NCBI GenBank assembly: GCA_021797675.1
Contig: JAJZZH010000207.1
Span: 1-41,204, forward strand
Length of the DNA stretch: 41,204 nucleotides
Direction: 5' to 3'
From: Bacillota bacterium
Lineage (GTDB): Bacteria; Bacillota; Sulfobacillia; Sulfobacillales; Sulfobacillaceae
Part shown: positions 1 to 8,913 of the stretch, piece after piece
Numbering within the stretch: the stretch's first letter is position 1
Layout: each line of letters starts with the position of its first letter
Notes under the pieces: generated by a model
Told to the model about the DNA's origin: nothing
Database searches by the model: none
Seen by the model: only the letters and a program-made list of their open reading frames with translations
Program-made: the position numbers and the translations under genes

Positions 1-390
1 ATCCCTACTCGGTGTTGCGCTGCTAAGAGAGAATCGCGGCCAACCAAACCGTTACTTGCTTACCCTTGAGTTTGGTGGGTGGTATACCTAAATAGTTACA
101 GGAAACTTCTGTTAGGTATGGGGATATAAGGCGCTCGCCGTCAGGCGAAGGTTTGTCTTCGCAGATTCCCTATAGCACAATGTATACGTTCGCTCTTTGA
201 CCATTGGATGCATCGGCGGTTGTCTCTCGCAATCGTTGGAGACGTAAAATGTATCGCGTCGTCAAGACCAGACGTTAACAGGATTCGGCGAACCATCACG
301 TCAAGTAACCAGAGACCTTCGGGCGACTGGATAGGGCGGTGGCTCACCCCTGGCGAGTAAAGCGCAGGTGAGTAAGTTCCTTCCTCGTAA
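1..390. other. Non-coding, hairpin-rich flank of an IS200/IS605-like right end
   Basis: No convincing protein is seen on either strand. Visible structures: an 8-bp stem ATACCTAA (84-91) / TTAGGTAT (112-119) with an inner ACAG/CTGT pairing; TCGCC/GGCGA around 135-148; GGTG/CACC just before 350. Such stacked stems directly upstream of an IS605-type terminus would fit the 3' scaffold of an omega RNA, but no tnpB reading frame accompanies it inside the window. This is inference only. Confidence 0.3.
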
Positions 391-424
391 GAATCCCCCG
401 CCTTTAGGCGAGGGAAGTGTCAAC
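391..424 (+). mobile_element. IS200/IS605-type right-end hairpin (candidate omega-RNA 3' end)
   Basis: The stretch starts GAATCCCCCGCC, turns through TTTA and returns as GGCGAGGG, then ends GTGTCAAC. The stem is CGCC/GGCG plus CCC/GGG with one C-A mismatch. This GAATCCCC...TTTA...GGGA..TCAA arrangement is typical of the right terminus of IS200/IS605 elements and the 3' end of TnpB guide-RNA scaffolds. No transposase gene lies within reach in the window, so it may be the edge of an element extending to the left, or a solo or non-autonomous end. Confidence 0.5.
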
Positions 425-583
425 ATCGCCCCCCCTGATCACACGGTTCGCAAGGATTACTTCGTCGAAGAAGGCTAGTAGCGGGAGTCGGTAGTAATTC
501 CAAACGGTCTGTGGCATAGTGATGAAAATCCACTGACTCGGGCGTTCCTTCCGGCCGCTCAGTCGCGGCTGAGGGGGGAAGCG

Positions 584-1294
584 TTGGACAAGGGTCTGCG
601 TTGCGTGAAATTGGCGATTCATCATATTCAACAGCTGGCCACGGCGGATGCCGGGGCCGGGGGTGAACGATCGGTGGGCGAACACGCACGCATCACACGC
701 TATCGAAAGCCATTAGACCGTGCGCATGCGCGCTTGGCCGCATATATGGTTGATCGCATGCAAAGCCTGGAGGCGTATATGAACGGGCCGTTGGCCCGTG
801 ATGCGCGGGGTCGGCCCGGGTTGATTGAAACAGGCGCCCACGCGGATTTCAATCTCAGCCATCATGCGGGCTGGGTGGCACTGGCCTGGACGGCAGAAGG
901 CAAAGTGGGAGTGGATTTGGCTCGTACGGGCGAGGCAAGCGAACGGGCGGGGCGTTATGTGTGTTCTCCTCGCGAATGGGCGTACTGTGCGCAATTGACC
1001 GAGGTCCGGCGCCAACGCTTTTTGAGCCGGGTGTGGGCCGTTAAAGAGGCGTATGCTAAGGCAGTGGGGATCGGTGTTCATCGTGGCCTGCAGAACGTGG
1101 GATTTGAGCCGACGCGAATTGAACGCGGTGAGGCGGTCGCCGAGTCGCCGCGCTTGGCTCACTGGCAGTTTCATCTCAACGAAGTGCAACCCGGCCTTTT
1201 TGTCGCCGTGGCGAGTGATCGGCCATACCGTTTGCTGCCGGTGACCCTGTTGCAACCAACGTCCGGGGATGGCATTTTGACGGGACGGGGTTAG
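584..1294 (+). CDS. 4'-phosphopantetheinyl transferase (Sfp family)
   Basis: Likely transfers the 4'-phosphopantetheine arm of CoA onto carrier proteins (fatty-acid, polyketide or peptide synthesis). At 236 residues it has the usual length of Sfp-type enzymes. The family motifs are in order: FNLSHHAGWVALAW at about 89-102, VGVDLART at 108-115 with the magnesium-binding Asp111, and WAVKEAYAKAVG at 151-162 with the Lys-Glu pair 154/155. The second acidic residue of the usual G-(I/V)-D-x-E motif is Ala113 here, a variation also found in some family members. The TTG start at 584 follows a GGGGGGAA purine tract. It stands alone, with no synthase gene nearby, so it may be the general carrier-protein activator. 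Family assignment is firm; substrate is unknown. Confidence 0.85.
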   Translation: MDKGLRCVKLAIHHIQQLATADAGAGGERSVGEHARITRYRKPLDRAHARLAAYMVDRMQSLEAYMNGPLARDARGRPGLIETGAHADFNLSHHAGWVALAWTAEGKVGVDLARTGEASERAGRYVCSPREWAYCAQLTEVRRQRFLSRVWAVKEAYAKAVGIGVHRGLQNVGFEPTRIERGEAVAESPRLAHWQFHLNEVQPGLFVAVASDRPYRLLPVTLLQPTSGDGILTGRG

Positions 1295-1560
1295 AAGCAT
1301 TCTGTGGTTGATATCGGTGTTGGCTTTTGGTGGGCAACTGCCGACCTCACCAACCCGTAACAGTTTTGGGTGCAGGATGTTGAGGTTGTGTCGCGGCTAT
1401 ACCGCCGGGGAGTCGCTGGTTATCGACCCGTGGTTTGGGAGTGTGGGCACCTGGAGAGCGGGATCCGAGAGCCTCACCAAGGTGGTCGCGGTATCTGCCT
1501 GAACGGCTTCGAAAACGCCGGAATGAGTGCGATTGCGGGGGATTCGTTAGGCGGTATAGG

Positions 1561-2145
1561 CTACTGCCCGATTGGATTGAGCACGGGGTAGCGAAAACAG
1601 GTGGTCAAATGGTCCATGACCACGCCGGAAGCTTGCAGATAGGCGTAGATAATGGTCGGGCCCACGAAGGAAAATCCCCGGGATTTCAGGTCCTGGCTAA
1701 TCCTCTCTGACAACGGGGTGGATGCCGGCACCGCGTCGCCGCGTGCCCAATGATGTATCACCGGTCGCCCCTCGACGAACTGCCACAGGTAGCGGTCGAA
1801 ACTCCCGAAGTCCTCGGCCACGGCGAGAAAGGCCCGTGCGTTGTGCACGGCGCTTTCCACCTTCTTGCGATTTCGGATTAGCGCAGGTTGTTGGAGCAGA
1901 GCGTCGATCTGTGGCTGGCTGAAAGCAGCCACGCGCTCGGGGCGAAAGTCTGCAAAGTGCAGGCGATATGCCTGGCGGCGTTTAAGAATGGTCAGCCAGC
2001 TGAGGCCCGCCTGAGCTGATTCCAGTACCAAGAGCTCAAACAACCGGTCATCTTGGTGCAACGGGACACCCCATTCTGTGTCATGATAAGCTTGGTACAG
2101 AGGGTCCGCCGTCACCCAGGCGCAGCGCGTGAGATCATTGGTCAC
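1561..2145 (-). CDS. tag: DNA-3-methyladenine glycosylase I
   Basis: Base-excision repair enzyme that removes 3-methyladenine from alkylated DNA. The 194-residue product matches the Tag family end to end. The N-terminal RCAW supplies the zinc ligand Cys8, and YHDTEWG supplies His21. The block FELLVLESAQAGLSWLTIL carries the substrate-pocket Glu. SFVGPTIIYAYLQASG and the C-terminal MDHLTTCFR provide the last His and Cys zinc ligands. The GTG start at 2145 is preceded by GGAGAGG on the minus strand. It is transcribed away from the mutarotase gene and has its own promoter candidate. Confidence 0.93.
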   Translation of the reverse strand: MTNDLTRCAWVTADPLYQAYHDTEWGVPLHQDDRLFELLVLESAQAGLSWLTILKRRQAYRLHFADFRPERVAAFSQPQIDALLQQPALIRNRKKVESAVHNARAFLAVAEDFGSFDRYLWQFVEGRPVIHHWARGDAVPASTPLSERISQDLKSRGFSFVGPTIIYAYLQASGVVMDHLTTCFRYPVLNPIGQ

Positions 2146-2176
2146 GGGGCTTCCTCTCCTGAGGGATTTTTAATCT

Positions 2177-2205
2177 AGTATAACGAGGTCAACGGAAAAA
2201 CCCAA
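2177..2205 (-). promoter_or_regulatory. Candidate sigma-A promoter for tag
   Basis: Reading the minus strand, TTGGGT (2205-2200) is followed after 17 bp by TATACT (2182-2177), about 30 bp upstream of the tag start. The -10 is good and the -35 weak. Confidence 0.45.
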
Positions 2206-2235
2206 GGCGACAACTAAGCGATGGGAGGACAGGGC

Positions 2236-3195
2236 ATGCCAACCTGGGAATCACGAACATGGCAAGGATTGGAAAGCCTTCAGCTCCGTGGCGACGCGCT
2301 GGAGGTGGAAGTTTTGCCGGGATACGGCGGCCAGGTGCGCTCTTTAATCTACCGACCGGCAGGACTGGAGTTGTTGCGCACGCCGACGACACGGGACGAG
2401 CTTCAGGGGAGGCCGTTCCTGTTTGGAATTCCCGTGCTGTTTCTGCCCGGCAGGCTGCGCGGCGGGGTGTTCAGCCTCGGAGGCCGGACTTATCACTGGC
2501 CGTTGAACGAACGCGGAGAAAATCATTTGCACGGATTTGTCTGGGGCAAACCATGGCAGCGAACGGTGGACAACGGCACCTTGACCGTTTCCTTTACAGC
2601 GGCCCGAGGCAGCGCCGAGGCAGAGGCGTTCGGCCACCCTTTCCGGCTGGCTATCACCTACGGCGTACATGGGGGTGAACTTGCCGTGCGCGCCGAGGTG
2701 GAAAACTTGGACGATGTGGCCATGCCGATCGGTCTGGGCTATCACACGACGTTGAGTCTGGCGGATGGTCAGGGCCAGCCGCTGGACTACGCGGCCCACT
2801 TGCCGCCGGGACGGGAGTGGGAGATGGGGAACGATGTCATGCCCACCGGCCGTCTGGGAAGACCAGCCAAGTTTGCGCGCTGGGTGGACGGTAGCCAACG
2901 GCTGTGGGAGGTGGTGTCCGACCACCTGTTTTTGGTGGACGGGGATGCGGACAATGTGGTGACCCTGGAGCTGAAACAGCCTCGGCTCAGCGTCAGGATG
3001 ACGGCCCGCGACCCGTTTCGCAACTGGGTGGTGTACCGTCCCGCCCTTGACGCACCCTTCATTTCTATTGAACCCGTAAGCTGGGTGCACAACGCGCCTA
3101 ATTTGCACCAGCCTGCCGAGTTTACCGGAGTACGTCAACTTCAGGGGCATGATCGAGCCGTCTTCGAATACATGATTGCCGTGTCGCCCAATTAG
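2236..3195 (+). CDS. Aldose 1-epimerase family protein (sugar mutarotase)
   Basis: Likely interconverts alpha and beta anomers of an aldohexose in the cytoplasm. The 319-residue product has the galactose-mutarotase fold signature: NHLHGFVWGKPW near 95-106 with a candidate catalytic His, GLGYHTTLSL near 173 with the second His, and FISIEPVSWVHNAP near 275 with the catalytic-base Glu. An ATG at 2221 is in frame, but the ATG at 2236 is preferred because GGAGG (2223-2227) sits at ideal spacing before it. It is the first gene of a rightward series leading to panD, glycerol catabolism and an alpha-galactosidase. A role in handling freed galactose is plausible but inferred. Confidence 0.82.
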   Translation: MPTWESRTWQGLESLQLRGDALEVEVLPGYGGQVRSLIYRPAGLELLRTPTTRDELQGRPFLFGIPVLFLPGRLRGGVFSLGGRTYHWPLNERGENHLHGFVWGKPWQRTVDNGTLTVSFTAARGSAEAEAFGHPFRLAITYGVHGGELAVRAEVENLDDVAMPIGLGYHTTLSLADGQGQPLDYAAHLPPGREWEMGNDVMPTGRLGRPAKFARWVDGSQRLWEVVSDHLFLVDGDADNVVTLELKQPRLSVRMTARDPFRNWVVYRPALDAPFISIEPVSWVHNAPNLHQPAEFTGVRQLQGHDRAVFEYMIAVSPN

Positions 3196-3230
3196 GGCCC
3201 GAAGAGGCCCGATGGGCACTTGGATTGCGT

Positions 3231-3259
3231 TTGATTGGATTTCCCGGCCGTGCTACAGT
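3231..3259 (+). promoter_or_regulatory. Candidate sigma-A promoter upstream of panD
   Basis: TTGATT (3231-3236), 17-bp spacer, TACAGT (3254-3259), with a TG one base before the -10 (extended -10). It lies about 55 bp before the panD start and could drive panD and the genes after it. Confidence 0.6.
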
Positions 3260-3313
3260 ACGGGCAGGAACAGGGAGACAGCCGTAGTTCCAGGAAAGTG
3301 AGGTCCTGTTGCC

Positions 3314-3700
3314 ATGCAGTACCGGATGATGGCCGGCAAAATTCACCGTGCCACGGTGACCGAAGCCGACTTAAATTACGTTGGGTCGATCACCATTGAC
3401 CAGGATTTGTTGGATGCATCAGGCTTGTTGCCTTACGAGATGGTTCAGATCTCGAACCTCGCCAACGGCGAACTTTGGCATACTTACATCATCGCCGGGC
3501 CGCGAGGCGGGGGCGACATCTGCCTGAATGGGCCGCCCGCAAGGAAATTTCACCCGGGCGATTTGGTAATTATCATTGGGTTTCGGATGTACGACCACGC
3601 AGAATTGGCGCATTATCGGCCTTCGGTGGTTTTTGTCGACGACCACAACCGGATCACCGAAGTGCAGCGGAGCGAACCGGCATTTGCTCAACGGGTATGA
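3314..3700 (+). CDS. panD: Aspartate 1-decarboxylase (pyruvoyl enzyme)
   Basis: Makes beta-alanine from L-aspartate for pantothenate and CoA synthesis. The 128-residue proenzyme shows the complete PanD pattern: GKIHRATVTEADLNYVGSIT, in which Gly24-Ser25 is the self-cleavage site that creates the pyruvoyl group. Further on are ANGELWHTYII and the GDLVIIIGF beta strand. panB and panC are not adjacent, so this is a solitary copy. It is separated by 43 bp from the Gfo/Idh gene, and both may share the promoter at 3231. Confidence 0.95.
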   Translation: MQYRMMAGKIHRATVTEADLNYVGSITIDQDLLDASGLLPYEMVQISNLANGELWHTYIIAGPRGGGDICLNGPPARKFHPGDLVIIIGFRMYDHAELAHYRPSVVFVDDHNRITEVQRSEPAFAQRV

Positions 3701-3743
3701 GGGGCATAGCTTTGGCCGCCGGTTAAAGCAGGAGGAATGAAAA

Positions 3744-4733
3744 ATGTTGCGGGTGGGTATTGCAAGTTTTTGGCATGTACACGCCATGGGGTACGCCCAG
3801 GAAGTCAAGGCCTCCGGCCGGGCGGAATTGGTTGCCGCGTGGGACGAAGATCCGGAGCGCGGGGCCGCGGGAGCGGGCCAGTTAGGCATCCCGTTCGAGC
3901 CGGATTATGACCGTTTTTTGAACGGGGTGGATGGCCTGATTATGACCGCACCGACGCGGCATCACGGCTTTCTTCTCGTGCGCGCGGCGGCAGCCAAGAA
4001 GCACGTTTTCAGCGAAAAGGTGCTGGCGGTCAGTGGGCGTGAGGCTAAAGATATCCTTTCGGCGTTTCAGCGCGCGGAGGCGGTCTTGGAACTGTCGTTG
4101 CCCCGGCTCTACGATCCCAATATTCGCACCATTCGCCAGCTGATCCAAGACGGCGCTCTCGGCCGGGTGACCTCGATGAGGGCACGGGCCAGTCACGACG
4201 GTGCAGTGGCCGGTTGGCTGCCCAAGCACTTTTTTGACGCCGCGCTCACCGGCGGTGGCGCGTTTATCGATCTGGGGGCGCACCCGGTTTACGTTGCCAA
4301 TTGGCTTTTGGGGGAGCCGATCCAGGTGACCGCGCGGTTAACCCGAATCCAGGAAGGGTACCGCGTCGACGACAATGCAGGGGCCATCGTCGAGTACCGC
4401 AACGGAGCCTTCGCCGAGGTTGAGACGTCATTTGTCAACGGACGCCATCCTCCGCTGTCGATCGAGGTCCATGGGACCGGCGGCACGCTTTACTTCGGCA
4501 CCCCGTCGCCGGAAATCTGGATCAATAGCAGTCAGCGGTCGAGTGACGGCTTTGAACGCATACCGGTGGAGGTGGGCCAGAAACGGTCGGCGATGGATCA
4601 GTGGCTTGAGGAAGTGCTGGACCATCGGGCCCGGGAAGTTGCTCCCCAAGAGATGATTCGCTTGAGTCAAGTTATGGAGGCCGCAGAAAAATCGTCTGCG
4701 GCCGGTCAGATGGTCCATATTTTGGCGCTGTAA
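3744..4733 (+). CDS. Gfo/Idh/MocA-family oxidoreductase
   Basis: NAD(P)-dependent sugar or polyol dehydrogenase family, 329 residues. The N-terminal Rossmann strand MLRVGIASFWHVH replaces the usual G-x-G-x-x-G with a relaxed version seen in part of the family. HVFSEKVLAVSG near 89-100 corresponds to the family EKP loop, with Val in place of Pro. GGGAFIDLGAHPVY near 171-184 carries the conserved Asp and His of the C-terminal domain. AGGAGG (3730-3735) precedes the ATG. It sits between panD and glpK, 19 bp before glpK, so it probably belongs to the glycerol/galactoside operon. Substrate cannot be read from sequence. Confidence 0.82.
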   Translation: MLRVGIASFWHVHAMGYAQEVKASGRAELVAAWDEDPERGAAGAGQLGIPFEPDYDRFLNGVDGLIMTAPTRHHGFLLVRAAAAKKHVFSEKVLAVSGREAKDILSAFQRAEAVLELSLPRLYDPNIRTIRQLIQDGALGRVTSMRARASHDGAVAGWLPKHFFDAALTGGGAFIDLGAHPVYVANWLLGEPIQVTARLTRIQEGYRVDDNAGAIVEYRNGAFAEVETSFVNGRHPPLSIEVHGTGGTLYFGTPSPEIWINSSQRSSDGFERIPVEVGQKRSAMDQWLEEVLDHRAREVAPQEMIRLSQVMEAAEKSSAAGQMVHILAL

Positions 4734-4752
4734 GGCGAAAGGCGGACATGCC

Positions 4753-6264
4753 ATGCGGCAACGCTATATCTTGGCTTTGGATCAGGGCACCACGACTTCC
4801 CGGGCGTTGTTGTTTGACCGCGCGGGGATGGTGCAAGGTCAGGCGCAGCGGCGCTTGACCTTGCACCATCCTCAACCGGGCTGGGTAGAGGCTGACGGTG
4901 AGGACATTTTTGAAAGCCAACGCCAAGCGGCGTTGGCGTGCTTGAACGAGGCGGGAGTTCCCCCCACGGCAGTGTGCGCACTCGGCATGGCGAATCAGCG
5001 CGAGACCACGCTGCTCTGGGAGCGCGGGAGCGGCCGGCTGGTGGCACCGGCAATTATCTGGCAGTGCCGGCGGAGCACGGAGATTGCTCAGCGTTGGCGC
5101 CGGCTGGGCCTCCAGTCGCGGATCCGAGCGCTGACAGGGCTCACCCTGGATCCCTATTTTTCCGCAACGAAATTGTCGTGGCTATTGGAAACCCGGCCCG
5201 ACCTGCGGCGTAGCGCGGAGGCCGGGGAATTGGCCTTCGGAACCGTCGATACGTTTTTGATATATCGGCTGACCGGGGGTAAAGACCATGTGACCGACGT
5301 GAGCAATGCATCGCGGACGGCGTTTTTTAATCTCGAAACCCTCGCCTGGGATGACGAGCTGCTAACCGCGATGAACATCCCGCGCGCATTGCTGCCCCGG
5401 GTAGGGGATTCCGCCGGCAATTTGGCGGTCGCGGACAGCGCGTGGTTTGGTCAAGAGCTCCCCGTGGCGAGTGTGATTGGGGATCAGCAGGCAGCCCTTT
5501 TCGGTCAACAATGCTATGCCCCGGGTCTGGCTAAATGCACCCTCGGTACCGGGGCATTCATTTTGGGCTATGGTGGCGGGCGGCCCGGCCCGACGGTGCA
5601 GGGGCTGATTCAGACCGTTGCCTGGCGGCGCCAGGGCGAAGGCGCCGTGTACGCCTGGGAAGGTTCGACATTCACCGCCGGGGCGCTCTTGGAGTGGCTG
5701 ACCCACGAACTCGGCCTGCTGGCGCGGCCGGAGGATGCGGACAATCTGGCCACGGCGGTGCCGGACACCGCCGATTTGGTGGTGGTCCCCGCGTTTTCGG
5801 GCTTGGGTAGCCCCTATTGGGATCCTACCGCGCGCGGGCTCTGGATCGGGCTCACCGCGGCCACCACCCGCCAGCACGTGGTGCGCGCTGCCTTGGAGGC
5901 GATCGCGTTTCAGGTGACCGATGTCGTGCGTTCGATGGCCGTCGGGGCGGGACAGGCGTTCCGTGAGCTTCGGATCGACGGTGGCGTTAGCCAGAGCAAT
6001 TTTCTCGCCCAGTTCTTAGCCGACATCTTAGGGTTACCGGTGGTGCGCCCGCGAATGCCGGAGGCTACCGCCCGCGGCGCAGCCTTCCTGGCCGGGTTAG
6101 CCTCCGGGCTGTGGCCCGCGCTGGCGGATCTTCCCGCGCCTGACGAAAGCGACCGGTTCGTACCTCACATGCGATCCGACGAGGTCGAACGCCGATACGC
6201 CCGTTGGCAAGCGGCGGTGGCCCGCGCGCGCGGCTGGGCGACCGAAGGCGGGGAGGTGCGCTGA
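4753..6264 (+). CDS. glpK: Glycerol kinase
   Basis: Phosphorylates glycerol to sn-glycerol 3-phosphate with ATP. At 503 residues it has the standard length of the FGGY-family enzyme. Visible motifs: DQGTTTSRALLFDR at 8-21 (phosphate loop), NQRETTLLW near 82, FNLETLAWDDELL near 197, VIGDQQAALFGQQCY near 242 and CTLGTGAFILGYGGG. The FGGY signature region PAFSGLGSPYWDPTARG has its catalytic context intact. Its stop codon is one base before the glpA GTG, so the two are translationally coupled. No glycerol facilitator gene (glpF) is visible in the window. Confidence 0.96.
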   Translation: MRQRYILALDQGTTTSRALLFDRAGMVQGQAQRRLTLHHPQPGWVEADGEDIFESQRQAALACLNEAGVPPTAVCALGMANQRETTLLWERGSGRLVAPAIIWQCRRSTEIAQRWRRLGLQSRIRALTGLTLDPYFSATKLSWLLETRPDLRRSAEAGELAFGTVDTFLIYRLTGGKDHVTDVSNASRTAFFNLETLAWDDELLTAMNIPRALLPRVGDSAGNLAVADSAWFGQELPVASVIGDQQAALFGQQCYAPGLAKCTLGTGAFILGYGGGRPGPTVQGLIQTVAWRRQGEGAVYAWEGSTFTAGALLEWLTHELGLLARPEDADNLATAVPDTADLVVVPAFSGLGSPYWDPTARGLWIGLTAATTRQHVVRAALEAIAFQVTDVVRSMAVGAGQAFRELRIDGGVSQSNFLAQFLADILGLPVVRPRMPEATARGAAFLAGLASGLWPALADLPAPDESDRFVPHMRSDEVERRYARWQAAVARARGWATEGGEVR

Positions 6265-6265
6265 C

Positions 6266-7723
6266 GTGGTGGTGGTGGTGGGAGCCGGCGCGACCGGGCT
6301 CGGCGTAGCCTGGGACCTCAGTCTGAGAGGGATTGCGGTCACGGTCATCGAGCAGGGGGACATCGCCCACGGTACGTCTGGCCGCTTTCACGGGTTGCTG
6401 CACAGCGGGGCGCGCTATGCAGTGCGCGATCCCGACGCAGCGCGCGAATGCATCGAAGAGAATCGCATTTTACGTCGGATTGCGGCGGGCGCGATTGAAT
6501 CGGTGGGCGGCTATTTCGTCAAGACGCCGGCCTCGCCCGACGACTATGGGGCGCGATGGCTTGCTGCCATGGACGCGGTTGGCATTCCCGTCGAACCGGT
6601 TAGCCGAGAGGCACTGCGGACGGCGGTGCCGGAACTTCACCCCGACGTCAAGGGCGGGTATTGGGTGCCCGACGGCGTGATTCACGGCTTTCCCCTGCTC
6701 TTTCGCTTGCAAAAGGCGATTGAGGCCCGCGGCGGCCGAGTGCAGCACCATACCCGCCTGGTGGAGGTAGCGGTCGACCATGGCAGCGTATGCCGGGTTC
6801 GTGTCAGCTCGGCCTCTGGTTCGGAGTGGATCGCCTGTGACGCTTTGGTCAATGCGGCCGGTCCTTGGGCGGGCAAGGTGTCCGAACTGTTTGACGATCC
6901 GTTGACCATGCGGCTTTCGCGCGGTCTGATGATTATTTTTGCCGAGCGCAAAACGGCCCACGTCGTCAACCGGCTGGCGCCTCCGGGCGACGGGGACATT
7001 CTGGTGCCGCACGATCGCGTTACCATTTGGGGCACGACCGACGAGCCGACCGCGTCGCCAGCAGCGGACCCGCCGCAGCGCTCCGAGACGCAAAAACTTT
7101 TAAGCTTGGGCCGCGACCTCTTTCCCAGCATGGAGCAGTGGCGGGCGCTGAGGGCGTTTTCCGGGGTGCGGCCGCTGTATCAGCCGGAGTCCGCCGCCGA
7201 CCCCCGCCACATCACCCGGGATTTTACCGTAATCGACCATGGCCGTCGGGGGGGACCGGCGGGCGTGGTGTCGGTGGTAGGGGGGAAATGGGTGACGTTC
7301 CGGCTGATGGCGGAAAAAGCCGCGGATGCGGTGACGGCATATCTGGGTCTCGGCGCGACCTCGGCGACCGCCGAGACTCCATTGCCGCCGTTGCCCACGC
7401 CGGGAGAAGATGCGCGGACGCCGTGGCTGTGCGAATGTGAGCAGGTGGGTGAGCGCGATTTGGCTGCCTGGCCAGGGGCCACCCTGGCCGAATGGCGCAC
7501 CCGGACGTGGTTTTCGATGGGGCCGTGCCAGGGCACATTTTGCCTACACCGAGTGGCCAACCGGAGGATCGCGGCCACCAACCTGGCTGCGCTGGACGCC
7601 GAAGAAGTCGCATTGCGCGAGGAACGCGAGCAGGGGATGCAAGGCGCGCTGTGGGGCGACAATGCACGTGAATGGGCGCTTTCTCAAGCAGTCCGCCGGC
7701 AAACCCTGGGTGAACGGACGTGA
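6266..7723 (+). CDS. glpA: Glycerol-3-phosphate dehydrogenase, FAD subunit A (with BFD-like [2Fe-2S] tail)
   Basis: Oxidises glycerol 3-phosphate to dihydroxyacetone phosphate. At 485 residues it is shorter than the roughly 540 of E. coli GlpA. The FAD-binding VVGAGATGLGVAWDL starts almost at the N-terminus. GTSGRFHGLLHSGARYAV is the conserved DAO-fold block and LVNAAGPWAG the second FAD motif. The C-terminus has the Cys pattern WLCECEQVG ... GPCQGTFC of the BFD-like iron-sulfur domain that marks GlpA rather than GlpD. It starts in a run of four GTG codons (6266-6277) behind GGGGAGG, so the exact first codon is uncertain. It overlaps glpB by one base (TGATG). Confidence 0.93.
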   Translation: MVVVVGAGATGLGVAWDLSLRGIAVTVIEQGDIAHGTSGRFHGLLHSGARYAVRDPDAARECIEENRILRRIAAGAIESVGGYFVKTPASPDDYGARWLAAMDAVGIPVEPVSREALRTAVPELHPDVKGGYWVPDGVIHGFPLLFRLQKAIEARGGRVQHHTRLVEVAVDHGSVCRVRVSSASGSEWIACDALVNAAGPWAGKVSELFDDPLTMRLSRGLMIIFAERKTAHVVNRLAPPGDGDILVPHDRVTIWGTTDEPTASPAADPPQRSETQKLLSLGRDLFPSMEQWRALRAFSGVRPLYQPESAADPRHITRDFTVIDHGRRGGPAGVVSVVGGKWVTFRLMAEKAADAVTAYLGLGATSATAETPLPPLPTPGEDARTPWLCECEQVGERDLAAWPGATLAEWRTRTWFSMGPCQGTFCLHRVANRRIAATNLAALDAEEVALREEREQGMQGALWGDNAREWALSQAVRRQTLGERT

Positions 7724-8913
7724 TGCGGGTCGTGGTGGTGGGACAGGGGCCGGCCGGCCTATTGACGGCAGATTGGGCGCATCGGCTGGGGGCCGAGGTC
7801 TTCGTGGCGGCGGCAGCGGATGGAAGCCTCGCGTTATGGTCTGGCGCCTGGGATTTCAGAAGTTTTGCCGACTCGGGCGAGGTGGTCCGAGACCCATGGC
7901 AATGGTGGGATCTGCACGGTCGGCAGCGGGGTGTTGCCTGGAACCGGGAGGACTGGGTGCGCTGGTGGACCCGGTGGCGAGACACCTGGTCTGCAGCGGG
8001 AATCCCGCTCGCGGCTGGCGCGGAGTTGCCAAGCCACAACCGCTGGACGCCGACCGCTGTCGGCCGGCTGCGCCCCGTCTTTGTCTGTCCGGCCTGGCAG
8101 TGGGCGGCGGACGAGCCCGAGCCGGTCATTTGGGTGGGGCTGGAGGGGCTGGCTGACACGCCGATCGCGTTGGCCAGTGCGCGCTACCATGCCCTGACCG
8201 GGATGACCGCGACCGGGGTGTGCCTGCCCAGGCCGGACGCCTGGGTGCCCCATTGGTCCGGTCTGGCCTGGTCGGTCTATGTCGATAGCGAGCCTGGCCG
8301 TCAATGGCTGACGGAGGCGCTGACCCGAGCGCTGCGCGACCACGCGGGGACATCGCCCGTGCTGATGCCCCAGATGTTGGGACAGGACGGATGTGAAACG
8401 CTTATCGGTCAGCTGGAAGCGGCGCTCGGCCGTCCTGTCCGCGAGTATGCGCTGCTGCCTCCGGCGGTCGGGGGGATCCGAATTCGGGATCGGTGGAAGC
8501 GGGCGCTCAAGCGCCGGGGGGTGACCTGGGTAAGCGGCACGGTCGGCGCCGTGCGCAAGGAAGGCGTTCAGTTCCGGGATACCGGCGAGCTCTTGCCCGC
8601 AGATGCCGTCGTCTTGGCTACCGGAGGGATCCTGGGCGGCGGATTGTGGCTGTCTGCCGCCGGGGAGTTGTTTAACACCGGTACCGGCGAGATGGTTCCG
8701 TGGTCGGGGCGAATGGAAGACTTGGCCCGTGCCGGCATTGGTACGGAAGGTCCTGCATACCGGGCGGTGGGGCGCGTGGTAGGAGGCTTCGATAGCGACC
8801 GCGACGGCGACTCGGGCGCGGTCAATCTCTACACGGTGGCGTCCGCGATGGAGGCGCTGTTTGGCGAACGGACGGCGGGCGAGGGGTGGCAGCACTCGGA
8901 GGAGGGGCCATGA
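7723..8913 (+). CDS. glpB: Glycerol-3-phosphate dehydrogenase subunit B
   Basis: Flavoprotein subunit of the anaerobic-type GlpABC complex, 396 residues from the ATG at 7723. RVVVVGQGPAGLLTADWAH is the N-terminal Rossmann nucleotide-binding site. The second half has ADAVVLATGGILGGGLWL, the closing FAD-binding strand typical of GlpB. It begins inside the glpA stop codon (TGATG) and ends overlapping the glpC start (ATGA), giving a tightly coupled A-B-C order as in E. coli. A GTG one codon earlier is an alternative start. Confidence 0.88.
   Translation: MRVVVVGQGPAGLLTADWAHRLGAEVFVAAAADGSLALWSGAWDFRSFADSGEVVRDPWQWWDLHGRQRGVAWNREDWVRWWTRWRDTWSAAGIPLAAGAELPSHNRWTPTAVGRLRPVFVCPAWQWAADEPEPVIWVGLEGLADTPIALASARYHALTGMTATGVCLPRPDAWVPHWSGLAWSVYVDSEPGRQWLTEALTRALRDHAGTSPVLMPQMLGQDGCETLIGQLEAALGRPVREYALLPPAVGGIRIRDRWKRALKRRGVTWVSGTVGAVRKEGVQFRDTGELLPADAVVLATGGILGGGLWLSAAGELFNTGTGEMVPWSGRMEDLARAGIGTEGPAYRAVGRVVGGFDSDRDGDSGAVNLYTVASAMEALFGERTAGEGWQHSEEGP

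Noticed and set aside
1295-1560. Small plus-strand ORFs between the phosphopantetheinyl transferase and tag
   Set aside because: Overlapping frames without ribosome binding sites or recognisable motifs; the spacer is short and best read as the 3' ends of two convergent genes.
2344-3219. Minus-strand 291-codon frame opposite the mutarotase
   Set aside because: Shadow of the GC-rich mutarotase gene; no ribosome binding site and no family features.
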